The notes below the pieces were generated by a model. That model searched no databases. It worked only from the letters and a program-made list of their open reading frames with translations, and had not been told where the DNA came from. A DNA stretch of 64,000 nucleotides from Pomphorhynchus laevis (Eukaryota; Acanthocephala; Palaeacanthocephala; Echinorhynchida; Pomphorhynchidae), in contig WNNJ02003349.1 in assembly GCA_012934845.2 (NCBI GenBank), forward strand, positions 44,262-108,261, written 5' to 3'. Positions 1 to 11,774 of this stretch are shown here, one piece after another. The translations under genes and the position numbers were made by a program. Position 1 is the first letter of the stretch; each line of letters opens with the position of its first letter.

Positions 1-2060
1 ATTTTGTCATTAAAAAATTTTACGATATTGGTAAAATTAATTCTATTATTTAAACTTATCATTACTTCTTTAATTGCTTTATTGAATGCTTGTATACCGG
101 CTCGTGTAGGTTGAAATCAAATTTTGAAAACTAGTTCCGCCTTCCACGACCAATATACAAGTTTATGTCCATCGTTAAAAGAATCTGGCAGCAAATTCTG
201 CTGCCATTTCATTTTGAATTTAGTATTTTTATTTTGTATTGCAAAATCTAATGTGGAGCAATATTTATTCCGACGACGGATGAATGTCCTTTCCGTGGGA
301 CATGTGATCTCTCCTGCTGGGGCGATCATATTGCCCACCCGAGACCCTCCGTCGTCGTTAACATATCATATTAAAAACTGAGCAACCAAATTGAATATCT
401 TCAACAGCATAGACCGAATCTCTCTCCTCCCCCTTTTCGAATCACAGGCACCGGCTTGATGTAACAATTTGCTACATAAACTGGGCGTCTGGAGATGAAA
501 AACTGAGGAGTTGGAATGAACCTACTTCGCTAGTGCCATGCGATAGTAAAGATGCGCAAAATCGCTTCTTTACCAACGACACCAAAAAGAGTTTCATTCA
601 GAGACCCTTCGCAGACACAAATGTGTCGGAGTCGTCGATCTCTCTGCCAAATATCTTCAATTGATCGGGTGATCTCGCTTCCTGAAAGAGAAGCACATCC
701 GCCTGAATGAGACTGAAATACTGTATCAGGTTCTTAACAGAACCTATATTCCAACTCATCAGGCAGATGTCTTCAAGCAAAGAAAATTCAATTCTTCGTT
801 TTTTTTTCTTGCATAAGAAGCTTTTTGCCAGGAACTGCCCCTCCTACTCGACACCACCCGAAGTGATTCAGATAACGTCAGTCCCTTAAGAGCAGTCCCA
901 GTTACCTTAATCGAAGGACCCTCAGAATCAGTCGATACTACGGAACAATATTCCACAGTATTGCCCTCACTCTGAGAGCGTTCTATTTTCGTTTGTGACA
1001 AATCGTTAAAACGATTGAAAGTAGTCACCGAAATCGATGACTTCTCTTTCTCCTGTTTCATCGATTTGTACTTGTTTAATGTTGCTGCGTTCAGCTCCGA
1101 TTTGAATGTCTTCAAATCAGATTCATTAACTACGACATCTTTTTTAGTTTAGCGTTTTTCTGCCTTAAGACAGCCATTTCATTTTCAAGAGCAAGTGCTC
1201 TTTCGATCAACATTGCTGCTTGTCCAGCATGTTGATCCAGAGAGTGACTTTTGACCGCTTTAACATATGATTGAGCCTCCTCACAAGCCTTTTTGTTCTC
1301 ATCGATTACCTAGGCTAAGTAAGACTTGAACTCTGAACAAACGTGCGAGTACGCCTCATGAGGTTGCTCACAGTTTGCACATTAAGGTTTTTTGTTTTTG
1401 TTTAGGTATGATTGCGTGTCATGTTTCTTCTCTGCAGTGGACGCAACGCGGTGACACCTCTCTACACATGTTCGAAAAATGTCCCCAGCGTTGACACCTG
1501 TAGCACAGCGAATACCGAAAAGCAGCATCGTCTTCGTCGAATATCTTTACAGATATTCGATGTCCGCAGATGGTGCTTCCACTTTCTTTTATTTTTTAAA
1601 CTACATACAGTTCCTTTTAATAGAAAGGAACTATATGATTAATTAAAAGATTTGCATGCGTTTAGAATTCCTACATCATATTGATGTAAGAATTATTCCA
1701 CGTCTTCCTTCTCTGCAAATGACGGGATATCACTAAGGATGGTCGTCACTTGTGGAGAAATGTCGATAATTTCTGTACTCTCCTCTCCAACAAAAGCCGC
1801 TTTGAATTTACCTTCAAATCTAAGCTTTTGAAAGAGATTCGGTAAAACTTATCTCTTTTGAAAAACCGTTCGAAGATTTCTCCTCGAACAGTTTTTCTTA
1901 TTTCCCTTTCTATTTCTCTTATTTTGTTGTTGAAATTATTGTTCTCTTTACATGTTATTTTAAGTGCGAAAAATCTTGCTTTATAGGCAAGAGTCTCTTT
2001 TACACTGAAGATTCTTCTATATTTTTTAAATTTTCCTCTAGCTGGGAAGAAGATTTTCTC
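1..2060 (-). mobile_element. 5' part of a LINE: zinc-knuckle ORF1 and APE endonuclease
   Basis: This is the upstream part of a non-LTR retrotransposon read on the minus strand and cut by the window start. From right to left, about 1980-1650 encodes an ORF1 N-terminal region, and about 1500-1390 encodes CCHC knuckles (CYRCQRWGHFSNMC, then CVHC). A linker follows at 1115-760. The start of the APE-type endonuclease lies at 780-600 (LMSWNIGSVKNL, LLFQEARS), continues near 470 (RPVYVANCYIKP), and ends near 330-120 with a GDFN-side segment (LDFAIQN). Stops interrupt it and frames change, so it is a dead copy. Its ORF1 differs from that of the LINEs at 4.9-8.5 and 51-59 kb, so it is a separate family. 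The RT would lie outside the window. Confidence 0.75.
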
Positions 2061-2359
2061 TTCCCAACTGGTTTATGACGATTAATTCCTTCCAAATGTA
2101 CTTATATTAGATGTATATATAAATAAATAAATAAAAACAAAAGAAAACAAAAAGCAAATACAAAATACAAAGATCAAAAAAATAAACTATATCAACAGCA
2201 AAAACTCACCTCTCAGCTACCAATATAGACCTTGATTCCGAAAACTTGAACTTTGGATAACGCAGAAGTTAGTTTCAAATAGAATACGCTTTGATTTTCC
2301 GATTGCTACTCAAAACGTTTGAACGAGTTACATTAAAATAATCTAAACATGTATTTATA

Positions 2360-3475
2360 TGCTGTGACTCGCTAAATCGATAAAAGAAAAAATACAGCGA
2401 AAGAAAGTGATCAAACAGTAAAAACATCACATAATAAAGTAAAACAAAACATTATCAACCATAAGAACAAAAATAAAACAGCAAAACACAAAATTATAAC
2501 AATTAGATATAACGTGGCCTAGAACGTGGTCGTACCATTGTAGTCGCCTTTCGCGAGTTTATTGAAACAGCATTTCATAATGTTGATGCGACGGTTTTAT
2601 ACGGCTGGCTTGTCACGATGTCTATTGCCAACCCTCTTTATTTCTCAGCCCGGGTTTGGGACCGGTCATGGCGGAGTTAAAATCGAATACATCATAAATT
2701 ATTTATTAGTCAAATAATAAAAATTGACTTTTATTTTAAATATTAACTTTATATATCTGTTATATAAAATCTTATATTATTTGTAAAACTAGCCAGTTAT
2801 ATAACCAGCCAGATATATAAATATAAATTATATAAAATCTGATAATTATTTATTATTTATAATCATTTATTTTTAATTTATATATAGTATAAAACACGTA
2901 GAGTTAGTTAGCTGATCTAATTTATCCATTATGCTACGTCTATCAGAAATGTTAAGGATAATCAAGGTCTAGTCTGGTAACATCTCGTATGAGTTAGTTT
3001 TTATCGGATAGACTTTTAAATGATTTTTCTTAATTAGAAATTTATAAAATGCCGCTGGGTTTTCTTTTTACATTGTCTTTACTGTTAGGCTAACCGCTTA
3101 TATTCTTATTATTCCGCAACTCATGTATCGACATGGTATACTTATGTATCACCGTTTTTTATCAAATCAATTTTTATCAAATCAGCTAACTGCGTCTACA
3201 TATTTAATATAATTATAAAATAAATAAATGTTAATTTATAGGAACAAAGGGAAATCAAATCAAAGACCAAAGGAATTATTCAATATTTCAATGACAACTA
3301 CCATCATCGGGAAAAAAGAAAATTGTTACAAAAGATAAAATTGATGAAAGAAAAAATACACAGCGAAAGAAAGCGATCAAACAGTAAAAACATCACATAA
3401 TAAAGTAAAACAAAACATTATCAACAATAAGAACAAAAATAAAACAGTAAAACACAAAATTATAACAATTAGATA
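2360..3475. repeat. Direct repeat pair flanking a PLE-end insertion
   Basis: The stretch at about 2360-2512 (start ATAAAAGAAAAAATACAGCG) recurs at about 3325-3475 with few changes. Between them lie a GC-richer piece (2513-2675) that I do not recognise and two terminal pieces of the AT-rich PLE family: 2680-2925 in plus orientation, ending GTTAGTTAGCTGATCTAATT, and 3165-3240 in minus orientation. The layout suggests a duplication or an insertion that split an older repeat. No gene is seen between 2060 and 3600. Confidence 0.5.
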
Positions 3476-3599
3476 ATAAAATTGACCATAAAAAATTATC
3501 AATAATAAAATTATTATTTAATACAAAATCTAGAATGCAAACCGATATTACTATAGATAGTCAAAAACAGAAAGATATTAATTATATTTTAACTTAAAA

Positions 3600-3850
3600 T
3601 TATAGTCCGGTTTATTATTAGCCATTAAGTTAGATTATACGTGGTAAATAATTGCTTTCGTAAGACAACACAATAGCGATCTGAAAATAAATGGTATGAT
3701 TAGGTGATGTACAATGAAGAGCAATGACACTGGAAACAGTTCCTTTTTGTAGATTATAGACGTGTTGTTTGATTCTTTTAGATAAACATTGTCCAGTCTG
3801 GGAAATATAGACAGTCACAGTCCGAGCAAGGTATTTTATAAACAATTGAC
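3600..3850 (-). mobile_element. PLE fragment: GIY-YIG endonuclease domain
   Basis: The minus-strand reading contains TVYISQTGQCLSKRIKQH, then VIALHC, SPNHTIYFQ and a terminal ESNYLPRII. Order and spacing match the GIY-YIG endonuclease at the C-terminus of Penelope-like elements, with VYIxQTGxxLxxRIKQH as the hallmark and a downstream H and E. Only this domain is kept, without the RT. Confidence 0.75.
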
Positions 3851-3889
3851 TATCTACTAGATAAATCTTTAGGCTTTAATAAGTTATGC

Positions 3890-4460
3890 ATTTTAGGCTA
3901 TTTTTTTATTAAAAATGCAAACTGTTCATACTTAAGAACAGTTGTCAGTTCATGAGGTTGGGCCTAATTTTACCCCAGCATCTGGATATCTTGAACATAA
4001 ATTAGTGGCTGAGTTAAAGAAGAAACTTATTAGGGCTGTGAATGTTGTGATTGGCTGGGATAATTTTCTTAGCTTTAATTAGAAATCTACGATGAGTAAT
4101 TGTAGTTGGAATAATGCTCTTAATAGATCGTTGGTAAATTGAGGAAGACGCTTGATCTTCTGTGTATTATCGTCTCTAAAGCTGACAAAGAAAATAAATT
4201 TGTCGTATTAAAAAGAGCGAATATATATATTAATGGGAATGACCGTACTGAACTGCGATAAGTTTAAAAGCTTATCACATGACCCTACCGCCGCGTCTAG
4301 GCAGAGTGATTTTAACAAATTTGTTAAGCCACTTTTTACCAAACACAAAGTACCGCAAACGTTTGTGAAATCTTATACGACTATTAACTCAAAGCCTGGC
4401 TTTTTATACATGTTACCTAAAACGCATCAAGTTATGCATTCGTGAAGACCTTTATTCGCC
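3890..4460 (+). mobile_element. PLE fragment: N-terminal region before the RT
   Basis: The plus strand reads through FNKFVKPLFTKHKVPQTFVK to KPGFLYMLPKTHQ. PGxFYxLPKxHK is the conserved block just before the RT core in Penelope-like elements. Upstream frames around 3960-4230 carry degraded pieces of the same N-terminal region. The fragment ends shortly before a GC-rich perfect hairpin. Confidence 0.7.
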
Positions 4461-4503
4461 TCATATGCTACATTTGCTTACTAGCTGTCTAAGTATGTCG
4501 CCT

Positions 4504-4545
4504 CGATGTTGCGGGACCACATTACTATGTGGTCCCGCAACATCG
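4504..4545. repeat. Perfect 19-bp GC-rich hairpin
   Basis: CGATGTTGCGGGACCACAT and its exact complement are separated by the four bases TACT. The arms are far more GC-rich than the surroundings. Part of the sequence (GGGACCGCAC, AGTAATGTGG) recurs just downstream at 4545-4565. It sits at the end of the PLE fragment. Function is unknown. Confidence 0.85.
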
Positions 4546-4888
4546 GGACCGCACAGTAATGTGGTGCCAGTCTAAAGATACACTATATCTAAAGACACAC
4601 TATAGAAACAGAAACCGGTCTAACGATATGAATGCTGATGACTGTGATGATTTCCGAAACCCAGTAATGTCCGTTTTGACCGTTTACTTATGAGTAACGA
4701 CTATAATGCCGTATCACTCTGCGATCCGGGGACCGGATTAAATTATATAGATTGTTTTAGATATATAAAAATTAGATTTTAATTATATATATCCCGATTT
4801 CAATCAATCTTCATGATCCCGTACGAAACAATCTACAATTTTAGCATGTTTGAAATCTTATTAATTCGAGAAGATATCCGAGCAAGAG

Positions 4889-5980
4889 ATGAACAAGGTA
4901 AATGGAGTTTTTAAGTTGAACAAAAAAGGAAGGGAGCTTCCCCCTATTCCTAAAACTACAAACTTGGTCATTATTAAACTACTGGTTCCGATTGAAAGAA
5001 AGAACTTTTTTAATGTTTTCTTACGAAATTTTTCACTTCAATTTAAAAATAGAATTATATTTAATAAAATTAACTAAATATTATGAGAATGAAATAAAGA
5101 TCTCGTATTATATAGAATACCTGGCAAAGGCATACGTTTCTTATTTTCAAAATAATTACCTCGACAAAGGTACAATTAACTTCAAACGTATTCAGGCATC
5201 GTTGAAGATAAACAATATACATACGTTTCCCCCAAGTGAAAACATAATCTCACTTGAAAAACTGCTCCACATATCTAAAATACGCTTTATAAATGATAAA
5301 AAAAGGTAACCCTACTCCTATAGCTTTCGCTTATGCATCCTTGGAAGACGTGTCGCGGCTTTCGCATTCAAAGTTTAACCCATTTTGGGACATAATTTGA
5401 CTTTTACATTACCGAGTCATTGACTTATCCCCACTGCAGCACCTGCCATCAATGGGACACTGAGCCAGCAAATGTATGAGCCCACAAACTTGTGGAATAT
5501 GCGGTTCCACCGACAATCACGAAGAATGTCTGGTCAAAGCAAAGTGCTCCAACTGTAGTGGTGACCACCCAGCGCAGTCGCGCAAATCCAATCGAGGCAC
5601 AAGGTAAATGCCGGCAACGACTTAACTTTTACTCAAGCCTCCCATCAGACGATAATTGAATCTAATTCTGAAACTAAGTCCAACGACAAAGATATGACAT
5701 ACTACATTGGCTGCAGATTAAAAGCAGCAATGCCTCAAGTTGAAGGTATGATTAGTGAATCATTGAGAAATCTCTTACAAAATTTAAACCTACCTACCGC
5801 AACAAAGACTAATAACAAGAAGAAAGTCTCAAACAAGAAGACTGACCCATTTCAAACAGTCACAGCTTTAAAACTAGCTAAGAGAGACCAGAATAACTGG
5901 ACTGTGACCACTCCCGGATCTACTATGGGAGATGATGATATGCCAGGTGAGCAAGTGCCACACCCTAGTCAGGCAAGATA
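4889..5980 (+). pseudogene. LINE copy A ORF1 (nucleic-acid-binding, CCHC) remnant
   Basis: Pieces in different frames match ORF1 of the copies at 54.5 and 58.6 kb: an N-terminal KLLVPIERKNFFNVFLR, then INFKRIQASLKI and ISLEKLLHISKIRFI. Zinc-knuckle-like cysteines lie at about 5480-5590 (CGICGSTDNHEEC, CSNCSGDHPAQSRKS). A last open segment at 5694-5981 corresponds to the region after the knuckles. In this group ORF1 binds element RNA. This copy is broken by frameshifts. Confidence 0.65.
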
Positions 5981-6079
5981 GTGAAGGGAAACGTTCTCAC
6001 TCCTGGTTCGGACTAGGAAGAGGCATCTCACTCCAGCTAAATCAATACACTGCAAATTAATCAAGAACCATTTTCACTA

Positions 6080-6520
6080 AATATCGTTTAGTGGAATTCG
6101 GGAGGTGCTTCTGCCCTTAGCCTTTTATCTGGTAGATATGCATGTGGTATAGTCTTCCAGGAGACGCGGTCTATTTGACTTCCTCAGCACATTACTCGAT
6201 TTATCCCTAAGCACATCTACACCCACTATACTCCGTACATAACCCCACCTCACTCCTCTTCTTCTCAAGGTCTCTAAACCCTAGTTAAATGCTCCTTAAG
6301 ATATTCCCACCCGTTAAAATACTCTTGTCCAGCCCTGTCTTTTTTAGCTATATCACTCTGTAAAAACGGTAAACGCATCAGTATAGCCAATATCTACATC
6401 CGTCCAGGGGAGATTCTCAAGAACCGTAAGCTCCTTGACCTTATTTTGGGTAGTAGCTATGATATGTTACTTGGTGATTTCAACGACAGAACTGGTCGTT
6501 AGATTAATGCAGCATTTCGC
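6080..6520 (+). pseudogene. LINE copy A APE endonuclease remnant
   Basis: Frame-shifting pieces align with the endonuclease of the copy at 57.2-57.6 kb. They include ITRFIPKHIYTHYTPYI, a PPHSSSSQGL stretch, IANIYIRPGEI and LGDFNDRTGR. APE endonucleases nick the target strand for target-primed reverse transcription. No continuous frame survives. Confidence 0.7.
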
Positions 6521-7542
6521 AGAGCCAGGAATGACTATCTTATTCACAAACCACCGTCCCCCACCTTTCATTGCTCAACAACAAATTCTCTCTTCGACAT
6601 ATTACTGCTTCATAAGATGTGGTTGTTGAAATCCATCTGTACTGAGCAGTCGCGCCAACAACATACCACCTCTCATGACCTAAATTGCTGGCGGATAGAA
6701 GAAGATACGTTGCTTAGAAGGAGGTTTCACTTTGATCCCATCAGAGTGGCTTTTTTCAGGTAGCTATACAACTCTTCGCCAGGATTGGTAATGAGAGTTT
6801 GACTGAATTTAATTTCTACATATCATCGCAAGCTACCGCGTTGCTTTCGACTACCTATAAAGGTCGTATTTACAATTCCACTCCAACAAAACTCAAGGTT
6901 ATGGCTAAAATGCTTCACCTTCCCAATATCACTGTTTCCGCCAAACAGGCCCTCTTGAATGAATACTGGAGCTCTAGATATAGGTTCCAGCTGAGCAGGG
7001 ATAGAGCGAGCCTTGCTCACCCTAATCCTTCTCAGTCTTCCTTTTGGAAGATACTCAAGGAAGAAACGTTTGTCTGCTGAAAAGATAGGGCTGTGGGTTG
7101 GATTGGGAGCATTGACCTTGACAGAGTATTAGAAGAGTCACTATCCCTACATAACTATGGGGCGACTCAATCTCCCCAACCAATCCCGTCTTGGGGTGGC
7201 TTCAGGAGTAGGGACTTATCTGTTACAGATATCCTTAACTCTTTAGGTCCACTCCCGGGCACCTCCCAATCCGTCGCTCCACTATCTTCTCGAGTCTGTC
7301 AGCTTTTGACAGCCGATAAAAGAAGATAAGTGGCCATCACAATGCTTTTAGTCTTATCATTCGATGTAGCCGGCATCATTGATAGTCGCAGAATTTTTTA
7401 CCTGAACTTAATCCGGTCTCATGTTTTAAAGATCTGCGATCCATTTCGATTCAGAACTCCCTCATCTCCATCTACGAAAAAGCGCTTGCGCATAAAATCC
7501 GCGATCATTTTATTAGACGTAATCTAATCCCACCAAGTTTTC

Positions 7543-8502
7543 ATGGGTTTGTCAAAGAGCGCTCTGTCCATTCAGCAATTGGTGAGGTGCATTAGTTTTG
7601 TCGGAATAACAGTCATCAACTTGCTGTGGCTGTTTTCTTCGATTTTTTTTGCTGCGTTTGATCAAATCTCTATTCCTTTCGTTATCTCTTCTCTTACATC
7701 CCTCGGGTTGCCTGCGAGAATTGTTAACAGGGTAGAGATATTGCTGTACACGAAACGGTTCTACTATGAAGACGACCCTGATGCACGTCAGTTCTACCCT
7801 GTTACGGGTGGGCGTCAAGGCTCACCACTTTCTCCAATCTTATATCTTGATGCCTCCATCGAACTATATAAGATATTTAAACGTAATCAACATCTAGTGG
7901 TATACGCTGATAATACCACAGCCCTGTTCTCTGGACGCGGGTGCAAAGATGTAGTCTCTGACATCAGCCGTTTCTTTTTAAGATTAAAAGACCAGCTACC
8001 CATATCCTATCTTGTTCTCAATTCTTCTAAATCACAGGTGGTCGTCTTTCATGGCGCTCCTACCAACAACAAATTGAAGAGATTAGCACTCTCAGCTCTA
8101 TCCTCCATTTTTGCAAATCAACCACTCCCATTCTTCACAAGTCGAGTAAAATACCTGGGGTTCACCATTACGATAAACTGGTCAGCGAAAGCTGACCTGG
8201 ATAGACTTCAACGTATCATTAAGAAAGCTAGTTGGGACTTAAAACGGGCTCAGCATTTGTCGTTGAATGGGAAAACTCAAGTGTGCCTCTGGGGTACTTG
8301 GGCTATCTCTAGATTAGTCTTCTTTTCGAGAGGACGTCCCTCTGAGCAAAGACTAAGGTTTCTGAAGCTCCTCATTTCGCGATTATCGAGCATAGTCCGC
8401 CTTGATTGGATTCTTCGGGAGGTGAATGACCCCGGGTGGTTCAGTTTGAGAGCGGCGTGCTATGACTGGATGGCTCAGATCCTACTGGACCTGATGCCGT
8501 GA
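7543..8502 (+). pseudogene. LINE copy A reverse transcriptase, YADN at the active site
   Basis: A 319-codon open frame carries the RT palm. FDQISIPFVISSL gives the first aspartate block, GRQGSPLSPILY the template grip, and LVVYADNTTALF the catalytic box; thumb and C-terminal sequence run to the end. The sister copies read YADD at the same place. Here the second aspartate is asparagine, so the polymerase should be inactive even though the frame is open. The fingers upstream (7330-7540) are in other frames. Confidence 0.8.
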
Positions 8503-8639
8503 AGACATTAGAAGATTGAAATAACATCGATTCTGAATTTGTTTTCTTTTATTTTTCTGCTGTTTTTATTTTTAAAAACTTTTTTAGCGGTTGTATTTTT
8601 ATTTAACAAAATCTTTATTGTTATTTATTGTTTCCTGAT

Positions 8640-9300
8640 TGAAATATAGTGTCGTTTCTATAATACAGAATTTTCTCATTATATAAACATCTAGAAAATG
8701 TACAGGAGTAGATATATCTACTGTAAAGTGTAAATGAGAGCATTTGTTTAGCTCATTAATAAATTAAACAAGGTCATTCTTTCCCGATTTCCATACTACA
8801 AATATGTCGTCGACATACCTTATCCAGTGTGCGGGTTTAATATTTTGTCTGCATGTGAAAGTTAGTTCTATATAATCCAGGTAAAGTGTTGCAAAACAAG
8901 GGGCAAAAGGAGTACCCATCCCTGTACCAACAACCTGACGATATAAATTTTTATTGAACTCGAATGTATATCCACTTAAAAATTATATTTAAGAAGGCAG
9001 ATATAAACTCGCGTTTCATATTTGGTCAATTATTTTTTTCATTATTATGTCTATAATATATATTCCTTCATTATATGGAATGCTTATAAATAACGACTCT
9101 ACATCAACCGTGAAAATAATGTCGTCTTTAGCTATATCCTTTTTAATGTTATTTAAACAATTTATAAAGTCAAATGAATCTTTAACATAGCTATGTGCTT
9201 TACAGACTAATGGTTTAAGGAGGTTCTCAATGAATTTTGATAGTTTGTTTGTTGGACTTGCAATGTTACTAAATGTGTCTTCCATGGAATGACTCTTTTA
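8640..9300 (-). mobile_element. PLE fragment: RT, minus strand
   Basis: Minus-strand frames give TNKLSKFIENLLKPLV, SYVKDSFDFIN and FTVDVESLFISIPYNEGI, the RT block around the first catalytic aspartate. Further down, other frames carry pieces like GTGMGTPFAPCFATLYLDYIE and a KVCRRHI piece where RYVDDI is expected. It ends near 8640, just after LINE copy A. It is decayed, with several frames. Confidence 0.7.
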
Positions 9301-9619
9301 ATCTATGCGTTTTTGGAATCATATAAAACTTTACTAGTATAGTTCTGCATGGTCGAATTTCTGCATATTCTCTAATATCTATAAATTGTCTAGCTATGTA
9401 TATATAGAGCAAATTGACAACTGTTTTTTCTTTTGTATAACACTCGCTATTGTGAAGCGGATATATGAAGACAATGTTAGTTGACGATTGCCCTCATTAA
9501 TTAAGTCAATTTTGTTAATCGTAAATTACTATATATAAATTAGAGGTTTAATTTAACTAAGACTGCCTATTACACTATCTGCTGCTCTCTATACATATAG
9601 AATTTCATGTTTTTACAAT

Positions 9620-9664
9620 CCAAGATGGCGTACCTTTTCGGCTTTTGGAAGCCTCATCAGTTGC
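9620..9664 (-). ncRNA. Hammerhead-type ribozyme core
   Basis: On the minus strand CTGATGA (9660-9654) is followed by a perfect 5-bp helix II (GGCTT, loop CCAA, AAGCC), GAAA (9639-9636), a short helix III (loop TACG, one A-A mismatch) and ATC (9626-9624) as the cleavage triplet. Helix I is weak: three pairs (TTG with CAA) before a mismatch. Core strings and helix II are canonical. The weak helix I makes activity uncertain. It lies about 350 bp upstream of the minus-strand PLE fragment, where PLE terminal repeats carry such motifs. Confidence 0.55.
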
Positions 9665-10139
9665 AGCACATACAATGCATACACATTAAAAACATACCAT
9701 ATATAGATTATAGCAGAAAGAATTCACTAACTGCTAATTGAATGACGTGCTTGCGCTTTCGAAGTCAATGTAATGCAGTGAATTCTTTTAACTGCAAAAT
9801 AATTTGGTTCGATTCCTGGTTGAATCAAACATCTAATTTATTGATTCTTTGAGGTTCCTAGGCAGCAGTAATATTTCTTTTGTAATTTATTACATTGATC
9901 ATTTAATGATACCGCTGATGTCTACTACATTGACATGAATTCACTGCATTAGTAAGTTATATTGAAATTACTAATTTTTAAGTTATAATTTATGTGATCA
10001 CATATATTGTAACTATATCACATATATTGTAAATAAATATCATATATTGTAAATTTGTAATCAAATAATGGATCCTAGTCATCAATTGAACGAGAATTAA
10101 ATTATATATAAATTGATCGTAAAATAGAAAACAGGCAAG

Positions 10140-10270
10140 ACAAATATTTCTTTATTTCAACTTTTAGCCTCTCGGCTTCGTTAGGAAAATTGTAATAAGT
10201 AAATTAATATTCCAGATACTTAAGTATCTAAGTTTCTGGGATAACAACGCCGAAACGTCAATAAAATCTT
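10140..10270 (+). repeat. PLE-like 3' end motif and flanking unknown sequence
   Basis: CGCCGAAACGTCAATAAAA at about 10231-10250 resembles the CGAAACG-AATAAA hairpin tail that ends several PLE copies in this window. The stretch from 9670 to 10140 has no gene or element I can name. Confidence 0.35.
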
Positions 10271-10319
10271 TTGTATTTCTTCATTGTTTTGATTAACAAA
10301 CTGATATATATATAATTTA

Positions 10320-10965
10320 AGAGCTGAACGGTTCACATTGTGCTCCGGGAGTTTACAAGCTACAGTTTTATAATCAATAATTTTGCCAAAGACCGGAGTT
10401 CGATTACAAGCAGAGCAGACTTCGTTATCACTCCTAGACGATCTGATGGTAGCCGGCAGCACTCATCAGTAGGGTGAACTACCATCAGTCGTTTCGGCTG
10501 CCTTGTGATATATTTAAAATGCATCTCCGAGAATTCGCTGACGTAGTAGCATGGGCATAGCTTCAATAAACAAACCACGTGCTTTCCGGATCATCCTAAT
10601 TTATTCGGCAGGAAATTTTATTGCTGTCGTTGGTTGTTTTCTCGCATGATCCTTTGAGGATACATTTTTATAATTTAAGAGCTGAATGGTTCATATTGTG
10701 CTCCGGGAGCTTACAAGCTTCAGTTTTATAATCAATAATTTTGATAAAAACCGGAGTTCGATCACAAGTAGAGCAGACTTCGTTATCACTCCTAGACGAT
10801 ATGATGGTAGCCGGCAGCACTCATCAGTAGGGTGAACTACCATCAGTCGTTTCGGCTGCCTTGTGATGTATTTAAAAGCCATCTCCGAGAATTCGCTGAC
10901 GTGGTAGCATTGTCATTACCTCTTTAAACTAACCATGTGCTTTCTGGATCATCCTAATTTATATT
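10320..10965 (-). repeat. Two tandem PLE terminal repeats (358-bp family)
   Basis: Two units run from about 10320 to 10650 and from about 10676 to 10965. They share GAGCTGAA at the start, CGGAGTTCGAT, the block around TCACTCCTAGACGAT, GTTTCGGCTGCC, and an end at GATCATCCTAATTTA. They match the 358-bp units at 62.4-64.0 kb and the unit just upstream of the PLE ORF at 21.69-21.86 kb. That position upstream of an ORF, plus tandem arrangement, fits the pseudo-LTRs of Penelope-like elements. Relative to that ORF both units read on the minus strand. Confidence 0.7.
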
Positions 10966-11282
10966 AATAATTTTATATTATTATAATTAAAAATTTAAAT
11001 TAGCATCACCATGATCATGTTTGAAATTTCATAGCACAATGTACAATTAAATTTACAGAGGGAAGTAAGATAAAGTAAAATAAATCAACAAAAAATATGC
11101 TTACTTACAAAGAACTTTTTAAATGTCACGATTTGTCGATTGGTAAAGTTCGTCTACGTGAAAGTATTTGACTAAGACAATCACCTGAAATTTGCATCGC
11201 CTTCTATAAAATTTTATCAGCATTGTAATACCAACAAAAACAAAAAAGCATTATCCTTTTGATAGTCCATCTACAGTTTTAC

Positions 11283-11770
11283 TTTCTCTCAAGAGAATAA
11301 CGTCTCTCCAGAGAAGAAGGTCTCTCAAGAGAATAACGTCTCTTAAGAGAAGAACTTTTCTCAAGAGAACAAGGTCTCTCCAGAGAACAAGGTCTGTCAA
11401 GAGAACAAGGTCTGTCAAGAGAACAAGGTCTCTCCAGAGAACAAGGTCTGTCAAGAGAACAAGGTCTGTCAAGAGAACAAGGTCTGTCAAGAGAACAAGG
11501 TCTGTCAAGAGAACAAGGTCTGTCAAGAGAACAAGGTCTGTCAAGAGAACAAGGTCTGTCGAGAGAACAAGGTCTGTCGAGAGAACAAGGTCTGTCGAGA
11601 GAACAAGGTCTGTCAAGAGAACAAGGTCTGTCAAGAGAACAAGGTCTGTCAAGAGAACAAGGTCTGTCAAGAGAACAAGGTCTGTCAAGAGAACAAGGTC
11701 TGTCAAGAGAACAAGGTATCTAAAGAGAACAAGGTCTCTCGAGAGAACAAGGTCTCTCAAAAGAAGGTCT
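11283..11770. repeat. 18-bp minisatellite
   Basis: About 25 copies of an 18-bp unit (GAACAAGGTCTGTCAAGA) stand head to tail, with CTCTCCAGAGAA variants toward the edges. Many units contain the short palindrome TCTC-NN-GAGA. The minus strand is open through the array as a hexapeptide repeat (LVLLTD), which follows simply from a unit length divisible by three. Confidence 0.9.
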
Positions 11771-11774
11771 TCTC

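Larger units (their letters stand above)
4880..8530 (+). mobile_element. LINE copy A (Jockey/I-like), full layout but decayed
   Basis: A plus-strand non-LTR retrotransposon keeps its whole order: ORF1 with zinc knuckles, endonuclease, RT and C-terminus. It is related to the two minus-strand copies at 51-59 kb and is GC-richer than its flanks. Frames shift often outside the RT. The 3' end reads CGTGAAGACAT, matching the end of the copy at 51.45 kb. The group assignment rests on two ORFs, an APE endonuclease and the RT motif style; the exact clade is not certain. Confidence 0.85.

Noticed and set aside
9720-9860. tRNA or tRNA-derived SINE, because of a B-box-like GGTTCGATTCC at about 9807
   Set aside because: The T-stem does not pair, no A-box lies at the right distance and no acceptor stem closes.
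11251-11760. 169-residue LVLLTD repeat protein on the minus strand
   Set aside because: It is the translation of an 18-bp minisatellite; the unit length keeps the frame open without coding.
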